A DNA stretch of 64,000 nucleotides from Lachnospiraceae bacterium UBA3804 (GCA_002368665.1 DFEK01000001.1:124001-188000), one strand, 5' to 3'; shown: positions 1 through 9,262, numbered from the stretch's first letter. Notes: generated from the letters alone by a model not told the origin. A program made the numbers and translations.

Positions 1-2
1 TA

Positions 3-1583
3 TTTCTTTGCGATATGAAATACGATTATTCCCGCTGGTCCAAAACAGCCGTGGATACATTCGGACTCCCCTCCGAATACATGTATCACGCAGGGGATCT
101 TTGGGAGGAGAGGATTCACCCGGAAGACCGGGGAATCTATCATATCGGCATCGGCGATATTTTTGCCGGAAATGCATCCGGTCATGATATGCAGTATCGT
201 GCAAGGAAAGTAACCGGCGAATACGATGTCTGCACCTGTAAAGGTTTTGTTTTGACGGATTCCGGCGGAAAACCGGAGTATTTCTGCGGAGCGATCAGAA
301 ATCACGGAGTTCAGGGAAATGTAGATGCGCTTACCGGACTTCGTAATTCGTACGGATTCTTCGATGATATCCGCGTATCCATATCCAATTCCGAGGAGAT
401 CCGTATTTGCATGATCGGACTCAGCAGATTTTCCGAGATCAACGAAATCTACGGATATCAGTTCGGAAACAGGGTTTTGCAGAAACTTTCCCGTGCACTG
501 TTTGAGAAACTGGGAAACAATGGAGTGCTGTATCGTCTTGACGGAACCAAGTTTGCCATTATTACACGCACATTTGACCTTTGGCAGATGATGGTGGAAT
601 ATGAGAAGTTCAGGAATTACTGTCGTGCCGAATTCTATGTGGATGATAAATGTATTCCTCTTGAATTAAATTGCGGAGCCCTCCATGTTGACAGTTTTGA
701 TATTGATTACCAGACCATATATGCCTGCCTGAATTTCGCATATGATGAATCCAAGCGAAACAGAAAAGGCGACATGGTGGATTTTGATAACAGCCTGGAT
801 CGGAAAAACCGCCGGAAAATTGAAGTATTGCATTCCATCCGTGCTTCCATTTCCCACGGATATGAAGGATTTTATCTGCAGTATCAGCCGGTAGTGGATG
901 CGCATTCCGAGAAGCTGGTAGCTGCGGAAGCCCTGCTTCGATGGAAAAATGATGAATACGGAATGGTTCCGCCGGATTATTTTATTCCCATGCTGGAAAT
1001 CGATGCGCAGTTTCCAAGCCTCGGTCTTTGGATTCTCCGCAAGGCGATCGAGGATGCCAAAGTGATCCGAAAGAGCAATCCGGACTTTATGATCCATGTC
1101 AATCTGTCATATACCCAGATTGAGAAGCCGGAATTTGTCCAAAACGTAAAGAGTATTCTCGACGAATTAGAGTTCCCGGCCAAGAATCTGTGTCTTGAAA
1201 TAACGGAGCGTTGCCGACTTCTCGATATCGATCTTTTGAAAAATGTGATCGTTAATCTGCGCGGTATGGGCGTCTTGGTGGCGCTTGACGATTTCGGCAC
1301 CGGTTTCTCTGCGATCGGACTGTTAAAGAGTCTGCGTTTTGACATCATCAAAATTGACAGAAGTTTCGTGACGGGAATCGAGAATGAGCAATTCGACCGG
1401 GATTTGATGGATCATTTCACCCAATTTGCATCCGCGTTCCAGGCAGATGTCTGCATAGAAGGTGTTGAGACGGAAGGAATGCGCAATATTCTTCAGAATT
1501 ATCCGGTGGAAAGCTTCCAGGGATACCTGTATTCCAAGCCGTTGGATATCGGGGCTTTCAAAGAAAAGTACCTGAAGGAATAG
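3..1583 (+). CDS. PAS - degenerate GGDEF - EAL protein, 5' truncated (probable c-di-GMP phosphodiesterase)
   Basis: Likely hydrolyses cyclic di-GMP. The frame is open through the left edge, so the Met at 15 is probably internal and the N-terminus is missing. Counting from that Met, residues 1-95 resemble a PAS_3 fold (HPEDR at 35-39). A GGDEF-like domain follows from DALTGLRN (104-111), but its signature is replaced by LDGTKF (175-180), so cyclase activity is unlikely. The EAL domain looks intact: EALLRW (305-310), LEITE, DDFGTG (425-430), IKID (445-448), EGVE (482-485) and QGYLYSKP (502-509). It ends before the rimP promoter. Family assignment is secure; activity is inferred from motif retention. 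Confidence 0.9.
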   Translation, partial: FLCDMKYDYSRWSKTAVDTFGLPSEYMYHAGDLWEERIHPEDRGIYHIGIGDIFAGNASGHDMQYRARKVTGEYDVCTCKGFVLTDSGGKPEYFCGAIRNHGVQGNVDALTGLRNSYGFFDDIRVSISNSEEIRICMIGLSRFSEINEIYGYQFGNRVLQKLSRALFEKLGNNGVLYRLDGTKFAIITRTFDLWQMMVEYEKFRNYCRAEFYVDDKCIPLELNCGALHVDSFDIDYQTIYACLNFAYDESKRNRKGDMVDFDNSLDRKNRRKIEVLHSIRASISHGYEGFYLQYQPVVDAHSEKLVAAEALLRWKNDEYGMVPPDYFIPMLEIDAQFPSLGLWILRKAIEDAKVIRKSNPDFMIHVNLSYTQIEKPEFVQNVKSILDELEFPAKNLCLEITERCRLLDIDLLKNVIVNLRGMGVLVALDDFGTGFSAIGLLKSLRFDIIKIDRSFVTGIENEQFDRDLMDHFTQFASAFQADVCIEGVETEGMRNILQNYPVESFQGYLYSKPLDIGAFKEKYLKE

Positions 1584-1615
1584 AAAGTTTTTCCTATTTA
1601 TAATGCGAAAACAGT

Positions 1616-1644
1616 TGACTTAAGGTCAGTATGGTGGTACTTTA
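1616..1644 (+). promoter_or_regulatory. Promoter of the rimP-nusA-infB operon
   Basis: TTGACT at 1616-1621 and TACTTT at 1639-1644 are separated by 17 bp, a good sigma-70/SigA arrangement in the gap between the EAL gene and rimP. Transcription would start near 1650. Confidence 0.65.
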
Positions 1645-1667
1645 ATAAAGTAATATGTGTAATCAGG

Positions 1668-1690
1668 TGGGCTTCGAAAGAGCCCACTTC
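1668..1690 (+). promoter_or_regulatory. Leader hairpin upstream of rimP
   Basis: A perfect 7-bp stem (GTGGGCT at 1668-1674 with AGCCCAC at 1682-1688) and 7-nt loop, followed by a T-rich stretch (TTCTTTATT). It lies about 18 nt after the predicted transcription start and 37 nt before the rimP start. It looks like a weak terminator or attenuator, or a 5' stabilising hairpin. The structure is seen; the function is inferred. Confidence 0.55.
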
Positions 1691-1724
1691 TTTATTGTCT
1701 ATCGCATTTACGAGAGGTTTACAA

Positions 1725-2189
1725 ATGAGCAGACGGGAAACTTACGAGCAACGGACGGAAGAGATTCTTGTACCGATTGCGAAACAGTGCGGTGTCTTAA
1801 TCTACGATGTGGAATTTGTCAAAGAAGCAGGAGAGAATTATCTTAGGGCCTACATCGACAAAGAAGGCGGAGTTACCATAGATGACTGCGAGGCGGTCAG
1901 CAGGCTGCTTTCTCCGAAACTGGATGAAGAAGACTTCATTGAAGAGGGATATATTCTGGAAGTTTCTTCCCCGGGATTGGGCAGAGCGTTAAAGAAAGAC
2001 CGGCACTTCCGAAATTCGATCGGAATGGATGTCGAAGTAAAACTGTTTAAGGCAGTGGACGGCGTAAAAGAATTTGCGGGCGTTTTAAAGAGCTTCGACG
2101 AAAGCAGCATCACGATCGAAGAAGACGGCAAGGAGATCCGGTTTGAACGAAAAGCCATAGCCAAGATCAACCTGGCGCTGGATTTTTAA
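1725..2189 (+). CDS. rimP: Ribosome maturation factor RimP
   Basis: Assists 30S subunit maturation in the cytoplasm. The 154-residue product has the usual RimP layout: an alpha/beta N-terminal domain with the LEVSSPGLGRAL signature, then an SH3-like C-terminal domain ending in KAIAKINLALDF. The start at 1725 (MSRRETYEQ) is chosen over an in-frame ATG at 1695 because GAGAGG lies about 9 nt upstream and the extra ten residues are not family-like. First gene of the nusA-infB operon, the conserved order in Firmicutes. Confidence 0.95.
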   Translation: MSRRETYEQRTEEILVPIAKQCGVLIYDVEFVKEAGENYLRAYIDKEGGVTIDDCEAVSRLLSPKLDEEDFIEEGYILEVSSPGLGRALKKDRHFRNSIGMDVEVKLFKAVDGVKEFAGVLKSFDESSITIEEDGKEIRFERKAIAKINLALDF

Positions 2190-2245
2190 GACATAAACAA
2201 TAACGAGAACATACAAACATTCACCATTAAGGAGGAGTTAGGAAA

Positions 2246-3424
2246 ATGAATAAGGAACTGATTGAATCGTTAAGCATTCTGGAGAGAGAAAAAGGAATCA
2301 GCAAGGATGTGCTGTTTGATGCCATCGAGAATTCCTTACTTACGGCTTGCAAGAATCACTTCGGCAAAGCCGATACAGAGAATATCAAAGTAGAGATTGA
2401 CCGCGAAACCGGTGATTTCAAGGTGTTTGTGGAAAAGACCGTTGTGGAGACCGCTGAAGAAGTAACGGATCCCATGATGTTCATTACCCTTGAAGATGCG
2501 GTTAAAATCGCCAAGAAGGCTAAAGTCGGCGACCTGATCAAGGTCGAAGTAAAATCCAAAGAGTTCGGCAGAATTGCAACTCAGAATGCAAAGAACGTAA
2601 TCTTACAGAAGATTCGTGAAGAAGAAAGAAATGTAATCTACAATCAGTTCCATGCCAAGGAAAAAGACATTGTTACCGGTGTGGTTCAGCATTATTTCCA
2701 GAAGAACTTAAGCATCAACTTAGGTAAGGCAGATGCAATTTTAAACGAGTCCGAAATGGTAAAGGGCGAGCATTTCCGTCCTTCCGACAGAATCAAAGTA
2801 TATGTCCTTGAAGTAAAATCCACTTCCAAGGGACCCCGTATTCTTGTTTCCCGTACCCATCCCGATTTCGTAAAGCGTCTCTTTGAAGAGGAAGTAGGCG
2901 AGATCAAGGACGGTACCGTAGAGATCATGAGCATCGCCAGAGAGCCGGGAAGCCGTACCAAAATGGCCGTATATTCCCACAATCCCAGCGTAGACCCCGT
3001 AGGTGCCTGCGTCGGTGTAAACGGTGTGCGTGTCAATGCGATCGTTGACGAACTTGGCGGTGAGAAGATCGATATCATCAACTGGGACGAGAACCCCGGT
3101 AACTTAATCCAGAATGCTCTGTCTCCCGCACAGACCGTTGCGGTATTCGCAGATCCCGATGAGAAGAGCGCAAAGGTTGTTGTTCCCGATGATCAGCTTT
3201 CCCTGGCAATCGGTAAAGAAGGACAGAATGCAAGACTTGCTGCAAAACTTACCGGATACAAGATTGATATCAAGTCCGAGACCCAGGCTGTGGATGCTGT
3301 CGGATTCCGTTATTCCGATTACCTGGATGATGAAGAAGAATATTATGAAGGCGAAGAGTATTACGATGAGAACGGTGAATACATCGAGCCTGTAGAAGAG
3401 ACGAACGAAGAGCCTGAAGAATGA
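2246..3424 (+). CDS. nusA: Transcription termination/antitermination factor NusA
   Basis: RNA polymerase-associated factor controlling pausing, termination and antitermination. The 392 residues cover the N-terminal polymerase-binding domain, an S1 domain (near ERNVIYNQF to VLEVKS) and two KH domains. KH2 carries IGKEGQNARLAAKLTG. The last 40 or so residues are a strongly acidic Asp/Glu/Tyr tail; there are no AR repeats, as is normal outside Proteobacteria. The start is supported by AAGGAGGAG. Its stop overlaps the start of ylxR by 4 nt (ATGA), indicating translational coupling. Confidence 0.97.
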   Translation: MNKELIESLSILEREKGISKDVLFDAIENSLLTACKNHFGKADTENIKVEIDRETGDFKVFVEKTVVETAEEVTDPMMFITLEDAVKIAKKAKVGDLIKVEVKSKEFGRIATQNAKNVILQKIREEERNVIYNQFHAKEKDIVTGVVQHYFQKNLSINLGKADAILNESEMVKGEHFRPSDRIKVYVLEVKSTSKGPRILVSRTHPDFVKRLFEEEVGEIKDGTVEIMSIAREPGSRTKMAVYSHNPSVDPVGACVGVNGVRVNAIVDELGGEKIDIINWDENPGNLIQNALSPAQTVAVFADPDEKSAKVVVPDDQLSLAIGKEGQNARLAAKLTGYKIDIKSETQAVDAVGFRYSDYLDDEEEYYEGEEYYDENGEYIEPVEETNEEPEE

Positions 3425-3693
3425 TGAATAAAAAGATTCCTTTAAGACAGTGTGTAGGCTGTCGGGAAATGAAAGAGAAAAAGAACTTAATCCGTGTGGT
3501 GAAAACACCTACCGGAGAATACCTTCTGGATGCGACCGGCAAAGCGAACGGAAGAGGAGCATATCTTTGCAGAAATGAGGAATGCTTAAACCGTGCGATT
3601 TCCGGACATGGACTGGAGAAATCCTTCCATGAAGCGATTTCCAAGGAAGTATATGATGCATTGAAAGCGGAGTTTAAAACGATTGAAGAATGA
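3421..3693 (+). CDS. ylxR: YlxR/RnpM family RNA-binding protein
   Basis: A 90-residue member of the YlxR family (DUF448), found between nusA and infB in Firmicutes; in Bacillus subtilis it is reported to bind and modulate RNase P. Visible signatures are the N-terminal RQCVGCREMK motif, RVVKTPTGEYLLD and GRGAYLCRNEECL, with paired Cys residues. It overlaps nusA by 4 nt and the next gene by 11 nt. Family is certain from sequence and position; the role in this organism is inferred. Confidence 0.92.
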   Translation: MMNKKIPLRQCVGCREMKEKKNLIRVVKTPTGEYLLDATGKANGRGAYLCRNEECLNRAISGHGLEKSFHEAISKEVYDALKAEFKTIEE

Positions 3694-4000
3694 AATTTTA
3701 TCCCTTCTCGGACTGGCCATGAAGGCCGGGAAATGCGTAAGCGGAGAGTTTACCGTTGAGAAAACCGTGAAGGATCATAAAGCCAAGCTTGTGGTGATCG
3801 CTACAGATACGTCGCAGGCTTCCAAAAAGAGTTATACAGACATGTGTTCCTTTTACCATGTTCCCATTATAGAAGAGGGGACCAAAGAGGAACTGGGACA
3901 CTGTATCGGAAAAGAATTCCGCGCGGCTGTGGCACTTACGGATTCCGGATTTGCCGAAGGCATCATGAAGAAAGTAACACAAAGGGAGGATCATAGATGA
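3683..4000 (+). CDS. ylxQ: YlxQ, L7Ae-family ribosomal/K-turn-binding protein
   Basis: A 105-residue L7Ae/L30e/S12e/Gadd45-type protein, predicted to bind kink-turn RNA. It has the family pattern LGLAMKAGKCVSGE near the N-terminus and KLVVIATDTS in the core. The start appears to be TTG at 3683 (LGLAMKAG falls at the normal distance), inside the end of ylxR. It overlaps the infB start by 4 nt. The physiological role of YlxQ is not well defined; the position between ylxR and infB is diagnostic. Confidence 0.9.
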   Translation: MKNEILSLLGLAMKAGKCVSGEFTVEKTVKDHKAKLVVIATDTSQASKKSYTDMCSFYHVPIIEEGTKEELGHCIGKEFRAAVALTDSGFAEGIMKKVTQREDHR

Positions 4001-6918
4001 ACGTTAGTGAACTTGCAAAAGAACTAAACATTACGAGTAAAGAGGTTCTTGCATTTTTGCAGGAAAAGGGCTTTGCCTATAAGAGTGCGACCAAGAAACT
4101 CGATGATAGTGAAATTGCATTGGTGAAGGACAATCTTGGAGGCAAGAGCGCCGCACCCGCAAAGGAAAAGAAAGCGGAGAAGAAGGAAGAGGCGAAACCG
4201 AAGGCAGAAGAAGCCAAGAAGGAAGAAGTTGCCGAGAAAGCTCCGAAGGCGGAAGAACCGAAAGCAGCGGCGGTAAAGGCAGATGCTCCTGCTGCGCCCA
4301 AGAAGAAAAAGACTATCATTATCGTTGGAAACAATATTCCGAATCGCGGAAATGCGCCTGCAGGAAGAACTCCCGCAAGACCGGCAGCACCGACAGCCGG
4401 TGCACCGCAGAGAAGACCGGCAACTCCCATGCCCGGTCCCGGACGTTTGATCAAACCGACCACTCCTCCCTCAGCAACACCTGAAGTACATTTTGTGCCT
4501 GAGAAACAGCAGCCTTCCAAAACTGCCGCAGAGCATAAGAATGAACCTGTTAAAGAGACTACACATGTAGTTGAAAATAATAAGCCGGAAGAAACCAAGG
4601 TACAGCCCAAGCCCGCAACCGAGCAGACTGCACCTGCGGAAAGACCTGCACCGAAGAACACGGACAGACCGGCTGAAAGAAGACCGGAAGGAAGAGCTGA
4701 CAATAACAGACCTCCTTTCAACCGTGACAATAACAATCGCCAGGGCGGTAGAAACTTCAACAACGGACCTTCCAATGCCGGACGTCCTCAGGGCAACCGT
4801 CCCGGACAGGGCGGCGGTTTTAATTCCCGTCCCGGACAGGCTCCGTTTAAGAAGGATGAAGGCGACGGAGATTCCAGACGTTTCATGAGAAAACCGCAGG
4901 GCGGAAAGATCTTCACAGCCGATGCTCCGAGTGTGGATAACCGCAAGGGCGATAACAAGAGAAGAAATAACGACAAAGACAAGAATAAAAAGAGCGGCAA
5001 GGACTTTATGTATGAGGAGGACGGTACCAGCAAGGGCAAGTCCAAGTCCAAGGTAGGCGCTTTTATCAAACCCGAGAAGAAACCGCAGGAAGTGGAAGAA
5101 GAAATCAAAGTAATCACCATTCCCGAGGAAATTACGATCAAAGAACTTGCCGAGAAGATGAAGTTGCAGGCTAACGTGATCATCAAGGAACTCTTCTTAA
5201 AGGGCGAAATGATGACCTTAAACGATGTTGTGGACTTCGAAAAGGCAGAAGAGATTGCCATGGAACATGACATTCTCTGCGAAGCCGAAGTAAAGGTCAA
5301 TGTCATCGAGGAACTTCTGAAAGAGGATGAAGAGAATCCGGATAATTTAGTATCACGTCCGCCCGTTATCTGCGTAATGGGTCACGTTGACCACGGTAAA
5401 ACTTCCCTTCTGGATGCGATCCGTAAAACGCACGTCATCCAGGGCGAGGCCGGCGGTATTACCCAGCACATCGGTGCATACATGGTAAATGTTACCGATC
5501 CGGAAACCGGAAAAGACAGAAAGATTACCTTCCTCGATACGCCCGGTCATGAGGCATTTACCGCAATGCGTATGCGTGGTGCGAATTCCACGGATATCGC
5601 AATCCTTGTGGTTGCTGCAGACGACGGTGTAATGCCGCAGACCAAGGAAGCAATCAACCATGCCAAGGCTGCAGGCGTTCCGATCATTGTAGCCGTAAAC
5701 AAAGTCGATAAGATCGGATATGATTTTAACGATAAATCCAAGACCATGGATGCGTATCCCAGTATTGCCAAACTGATCCGCGAACTTGCGGATGAGCATT
5801 CCCTGATCTGGGAAGAGTGGGGCGGAGAAACCATTTTCGCACCGATCAGCGCAAAGCAGGGACAAGGCATCAAAGAACTTCTCGAAATGGTTCTTCTTTC
5901 CGCAGACATGCTGGAACTGAAGGCCAATCCGAACCGTCAGGCAAGAGGTCTTGTGATCGAGGCAGAGCTGGATAAGGGACGAGGTCCCGTTGCTACCGTG
6001 CTGGTACAGAAAGGTACACTGCATGTCGGCGATTTTATTTCCGCAGGCGAAGCACACGGTAAAGTTCGTGCCATGATCGATGATAAGGGCCGCAGAATCA
6101 AAGAAGCTTCTCCTTCCACACCTGTTGAGATCTTGGGTCTTAACGATGTGCCCGGAGCAGGCGAGATCTTTATTGCGCATAAGTCCGATAAGGAAGCAAA
6201 GAACTTTGCGGATACCTTTATCGCACAGAACAAGGTAAAGAAGATCGGCGATACCAAGCACAAGATGAGTCTCGACGATCTGTACAGCCAGATCCAGGCC
6301 GGCAACTTAAAGGAATTAAACCTGATCATCAAGGCCGATGTACAGGGCTCCGTGGAAGCCGTAAGAGAATCGCTTGAGAAACTTTCCAACGAAGAAGTTG
6401 TGGTTAAAGTCATTCACGGTGGCGTAGGTGCCATCAATGAATCCGACGTTGTCCTGGCTTCTGCAGCTAAGGCCATCATCATCGGCTTTAACGTACGTGT
6501 CGACAATATGGCAAGAGATACGGTAGAACGCGAAGGCGTTGACGTACGTCTCTATGATGTCATCTATAAGGCAATCGAGGACGTGGAAGCTGCAATGAAG
6601 GGCATGCTGGAGCCTGTTTACGAAGAGAAGATCATCGGCCATGCCGAAGTACGTCAGATCTTCAAGGCGTCCGCTATCGGAAACATCGCCGGAAGCTTTG
6701 TGCTTGACGGTATGTTTGAAAGAGGCTGCTTAATCCGTATCACCCGTGAGGGAGAGCAGATTTACGAAGGCAAACTTGCATCCTTAAAGAGATTCAAGGA
6801 TGATGTCAAAGAAGTCAAAGCAGGTTACGAATGCGGTCTTGTATTCGAAAACTTCGGCGGTATGCAGGAGCTGGATATCGTAGAAGCATACAAGATGGTG
6901 GAAGTGCCCAGATCATAG
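3997..6918 (+). CDS. infB: Translation initiation factor IF-2
   Basis: GTPase that delivers initiator fMet-tRNA to the 30S subunit. At 973 residues it is long for the family because of an extended N-terminal half. An IF2_N domain (MNVSELAKELNITSKEVLAF) is followed by a low-complexity region rich in Lys/Glu/Ala, then Pro/Arg/Asn/Gly, to about residue 370. A second IF2_N-type domain (ITIKELAEKMKLQANVIIKE) follows, then the G domain from about 460 (GHVDHGKTS, DTPGHEAF, NKVDK), beta-barrel domains and the C-terminal fMet-tRNA-binding domain. Translationally coupled to ylxQ. Confidence 0.97.
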   Translation: MNVSELAKELNITSKEVLAFLQEKGFAYKSATKKLDDSEIALVKDNLGGKSAAPAKEKKAEKKEEAKPKAEEAKKEEVAEKAPKAEEPKAAAVKADAPAAPKKKKTIIIVGNNIPNRGNAPAGRTPARPAAPTAGAPQRRPATPMPGPGRLIKPTTPPSATPEVHFVPEKQQPSKTAAEHKNEPVKETTHVVENNKPEETKVQPKPATEQTAPAERPAPKNTDRPAERRPEGRADNNRPPFNRDNNNRQGGRNFNNGPSNAGRPQGNRPGQGGGFNSRPGQAPFKKDEGDGDSRRFMRKPQGGKIFTADAPSVDNRKGDNKRRNNDKDKNKKSGKDFMYEEDGTSKGKSKSKVGAFIKPEKKPQEVEEEIKVITIPEEITIKELAEKMKLQANVIIKELFLKGEMMTLNDVVDFEKAEEIAMEHDILCEAEVKVNVIEELLKEDEENPDNLVSRPPVICVMGHVDHGKTSLLDAIRKTHVIQGEAGGITQHIGAYMVNVTDPETGKDRKITFLDTPGHEAFTAMRMRGANSTDIAILVVAADDGVMPQTKEAINHAKAAGVPIIVAVNKVDKIGYDFNDKSKTMDAYPSIAKLIRELADEHSLIWEEWGGETIFAPISAKQGQGIKELLEMVLLSADMLELKANPNRQARGLVIEAELDKGRGPVATVLVQKGTLHVGDFISAGEAHGKVRAMIDDKGRRIKEASPSTPVEILGLNDVPGAGEIFIAHKSDKEAKNFADTFIAQNKVKKIGDTKHKMSLDDLYSQIQAGNLKELNLIIKADVQGSVEAVRESLEKLSNEEVVVKVIHGGVGAINESDVVLASAAKAIIIGFNVRVDNMARDTVEREGVDVRLYDVIYKAIEDVEAAMKGMLEPVYEEKIIGHAEVRQIFKASAIGNIAGSFVLDGMFERGCLIRITREGEQIYEGKLASLKRFKDDVKEVKAGYECGLVFENFGGMQELDIVEAYKMVEVPRS

Positions 6919-6980
6919 TTTAAGTATATTTAAGGTGCGTGCGATATTTTTAAGCATGTACAGTGGTATAAAGGTTATTT

Positions 6981-7400
6981 ATGAGAAAGAACAGCATCAA
7001 AAACGACAGAATCAATAAAGAGGTCATGCGTGCACTTGCGGATATCATCCGCAGTGAGATCAAGGATCCGAGACTGGATCCTTTGACCAGTGTGATGAGC
7101 GTTGAAGTGGCTCCCGATCTGAAAACCTGCAAGGTTGAGATTTCGGTTTTCGGTGACGAGGAGCATAAAAACGATACACTGAAAGCGTTACGCAGTGCAT
7201 CGGGCTACATCCGCATGCTTCTTGCAAAGAGGGTAGATCTTCGCAATACGCCGGAGCTTACCTTCAAACTGGACAATTCCACCGAGTACGGTATGGAAAT
7301 GATGAAGCTGATTGACGATGTTATGGACGAGCAGAGAGCCAAAGCGGCTCTTCGCGGCGATGAGGAAGAGGATACCGAGGATGATGACACCGAGTTTTAA
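6981..7400 (+). CDS. rbfA: 30S ribosome-binding factor RbfA
   Basis: Small KH-fold factor for late 16S processing and 30S maturation. The 139 residues include RINKEVMRALADIIRSEIKDPRL and the middle segment DLKTCKVEISVFG. The C-terminus is an acidic tail (DEEEDTEDDD). The 62-nt gap from infB holds no obvious terminator. Its last codons overlap the start of nrnA, so the two are translationally coupled. Confidence 0.95.
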   Translation: MRKNSIKNDRINKEVMRALADIIRSEIKDPRLDPLTSVMSVEVAPDLKTCKVEISVFGDEEHKNDTLKALRSASGYIRMLLAKRVDLRNTPELTFKLDNSTEYGMEMMKLIDDVMDEQRAKAALRGDEEEDTEDDDTEF

Positions 7401-8355
7401 TCTTCTTGAAGAATGTAAATATGCGAAAAATATCGTTGTCACCGGTCACATCAAACCGGACGGGGACTGTATCGGTTCTACCATGGCAATGACTTTGTAT
7501 TTGTCCGAAAAGCTTCCGGAAGCGAATGTCAGACTGCTTTTGGAAAAGCCCATGCCGCATTTTCATGTTCTTCCGGAGATCGGTCTGATCGACTCAACCT
7601 TTGGCGGAAACCCGAAGGATACCGATGTCTGCATCGTGCTGGATACCAATGCGGGCAGAACCGGCGGAGCGGAGAAATTCTTCGAAGAAGCGAAAAAGAC
7701 CATCAATATCGATCATCATATCAGCAATAAAGACGGCTCGGCGATGCTGAATTTCGTCGATCCCGATGCATCCAGTGCAAGTGAACTGGTGTATCGCATC
7801 ATCGGACAAGATGGTCTGGATGATGTGATCGCCAAGTATTTATACCTTGGAATTACGCATGATACCGGCGTTTTCCGTTTTTCCAACACATCGAAAGAAA
7901 CCATGATCGCGGCAGCCAATCTGATCACGTATGATTTTGATTTCTCCGATCTTTTGGAGAAAACCTATTACGAGAAATCTTACGAACAGGTTCTTACCAT
8001 TTCCGGAATCGTTGCCAAAGCAGAGCGTTTCTTTGGTGAGAAAGTGGTCTACGGATACGTGGACTATGAGGATTATGTGAAGAACAAATTAAACCCTGCG
8101 GATTTTGACGGTGCGATCAATGACCTTCGGATTATACGCGGATGTGAGTGCGCAATCTTTACGTATCCGATGAACGAGGCTACCGTTAAGGTGTCCTTAC
8201 GCAGTATCGGTACCGTGGACGTATCGAAGATCAGCGAGATTTTCGGCGGCGGCGGACATAAGAGAGCTGCGGGATTCTATTTAAAAGGATCCAGGGAAGA
8301 AGTACTTCATAAGATTCTGGATGCCATTGAAGAGCAGACCGGCTGGACGAGATAA
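7384..8355 (+). CDS. nrnA: Bifunctional oligoribonuclease/PAP phosphatase NrnA (DHH family)
   Basis: Degrades nano-RNAs and dephosphorylates 3'-phosphoadenosine 5'-phosphate in well-studied homologues. DHH-domain motifs are visible: GHIKPDGDCIGS, VLDTN, IDHHIS and TGVFRFSNT. The DHHA1 domain ends with GGGGHKRAAGF. The start is taken at ATG 7384 (an adjacent ATG is at 7381), inside the rbfA reading frame; a longer in-frame start at 7312 would add residues unlike the family. The stop TAA overlaps the truB ATG by one base. Confidence 0.93.
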   Translation: MTPSFNLLEECKYAKNIVVTGHIKPDGDCIGSTMAMTLYLSEKLPEANVRLLLEKPMPHFHVLPEIGLIDSTFGGNPKDTDVCIVLDTNAGRTGGAEKFFEEAKKTINIDHHISNKDGSAMLNFVDPDASSASELVYRIIGQDGLDDVIAKYLYLGITHDTGVFRFSNTSKETMIAAANLITYDFDFSDLLEKTYYEKSYEQVLTISGIVAKAERFFGEKVVYGYVDYEDYVKNKLNPADFDGAINDLRIIRGCECAIFTYPMNEATVKVSLRSIGTVDVSKISEIFGGGGHKRAAGFYLKGSREEVLHKILDAIEEQTGWTR

Positions 8356-9254
8356 TGGACGGAATTATCGTTGTAAACAAAGAACGCGATTATACCTCTT
8401 TTGATGTGGTTGCCAAACTTCGCGGTATATTGAAAATGAGAAAAATGGGACATACCGGAACACTGGACCCGATGGCAACGGGAGTGCTTCCGGTATGTTT
8501 GGGTGCAGGTACGAAACTCTGCGATATGATGACGGAATCGACCAAGATCTACCGTGCGGTCATGCTGCTCGGAAAGGATTACGATACAGAAGACGTCACG
8601 GGAGAACTTTTACACGAAGCCGAAGTACATGTAAGCGAAGAGCAGATCCGCGTAGCGGCCGGTTCTTTTATCGGTGAGATCGAGCAGATTCCTCCGATGT
8701 ATTCCGCCGTGAAAGTGGCAGGGAAAAAACTCTGCGATTACGCGAGAGCCGGTAAGGAAGTGGAGCGTAAACCCCGGAAAGTCAGGATCAATGCAATTGA
8801 GATCGAGTCGGTTGATCTGCCGTATGTGACCATGAAGGTTACCTGCTCGAAGGGGACCTATATCCGTTCCCTTTGCCGTGAAATCGGGCTGAAACTCGGC
8901 TGTTACGGCAGCATGGCGGAACTGATCCGTACCTATACGGGCGGTTTTTCCATCGAACAGGCCAAAACGATCGATGAAATCGAGAAATACCGTGACGAAG
9001 GCAGACTTGATGAGCTCGTATTCGGAGTGGATTCGTTCTTTTCGGACTGCCCGGAAGCGGTCATCTGCAAAGAAAGCGAACTGTATGCGGACAACGGAAA
9101 TCCGATGATGAAAAACGAATTTTCATCCCTTCCGGATGATGCAAACGGAAGGATCCGTGTCTATCGTTCCGACAGATATTTTTACGGAATCTATGAATTT
9201 GATGCAAAGAAGAACCTGTATGTTCCGAGGAAAATGTTCTTCTGCCAGTGTTAG
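8355..9254 (+). CDS. truB: tRNA pseudouridine(55) synthase TruB
   Basis: Makes the universal pseudouridine 55 in the T-loop of tRNA. The 299 residues start with GIIVVNKERDYTSFDVV and contain the catalytic motif GHTGTLDPMATGVLPV with its Asp, plus YSAVKVAGKKLCDYAR and CSKGTYIRSLCREIG. The gene sits in the conserved truB-ribF order, 8 nt from ribF and overlapping nrnA by 1 nt. Confidence 0.96.
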   Translation: MDGIIVVNKERDYTSFDVVAKLRGILKMRKMGHTGTLDPMATGVLPVCLGAGTKLCDMMTESTKIYRAVMLLGKDYDTEDVTGELLHEAEVHVSEEQIRVAAGSFIGEIEQIPPMYSAVKVAGKKLCDYARAGKEVERKPRKVRINAIEIESVDLPYVTMKVTCSKGTYIRSLCREIGLKLGCYGSMAELIRTYTGGFSIEQAKTIDEIEKYRDEGRLDELVFGVDSFFSDCPEAVICKESELYADNGNPMMKNEFSSLPDDANGRIRVYRSDRYFYGIYEFDAKKNLYVPRKMFFCQC

Positions 9255-9262
9255 GATAAAAG

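Noticed and set aside
4077..4775. - strand open frame of 232 codons opposite infB
   Set aside because: It is a shadow of the repetitive Ala/Pro/Lys-rich IF-2 N-terminal coding sequence; composition is a mirror of that bias.
5353..6261. - strand open frame of 302 codons opposite the IF-2 G domain
   Set aside because: The + strand encodes an unmistakable conserved GTPase; no SD or promoter for the antisense frame.
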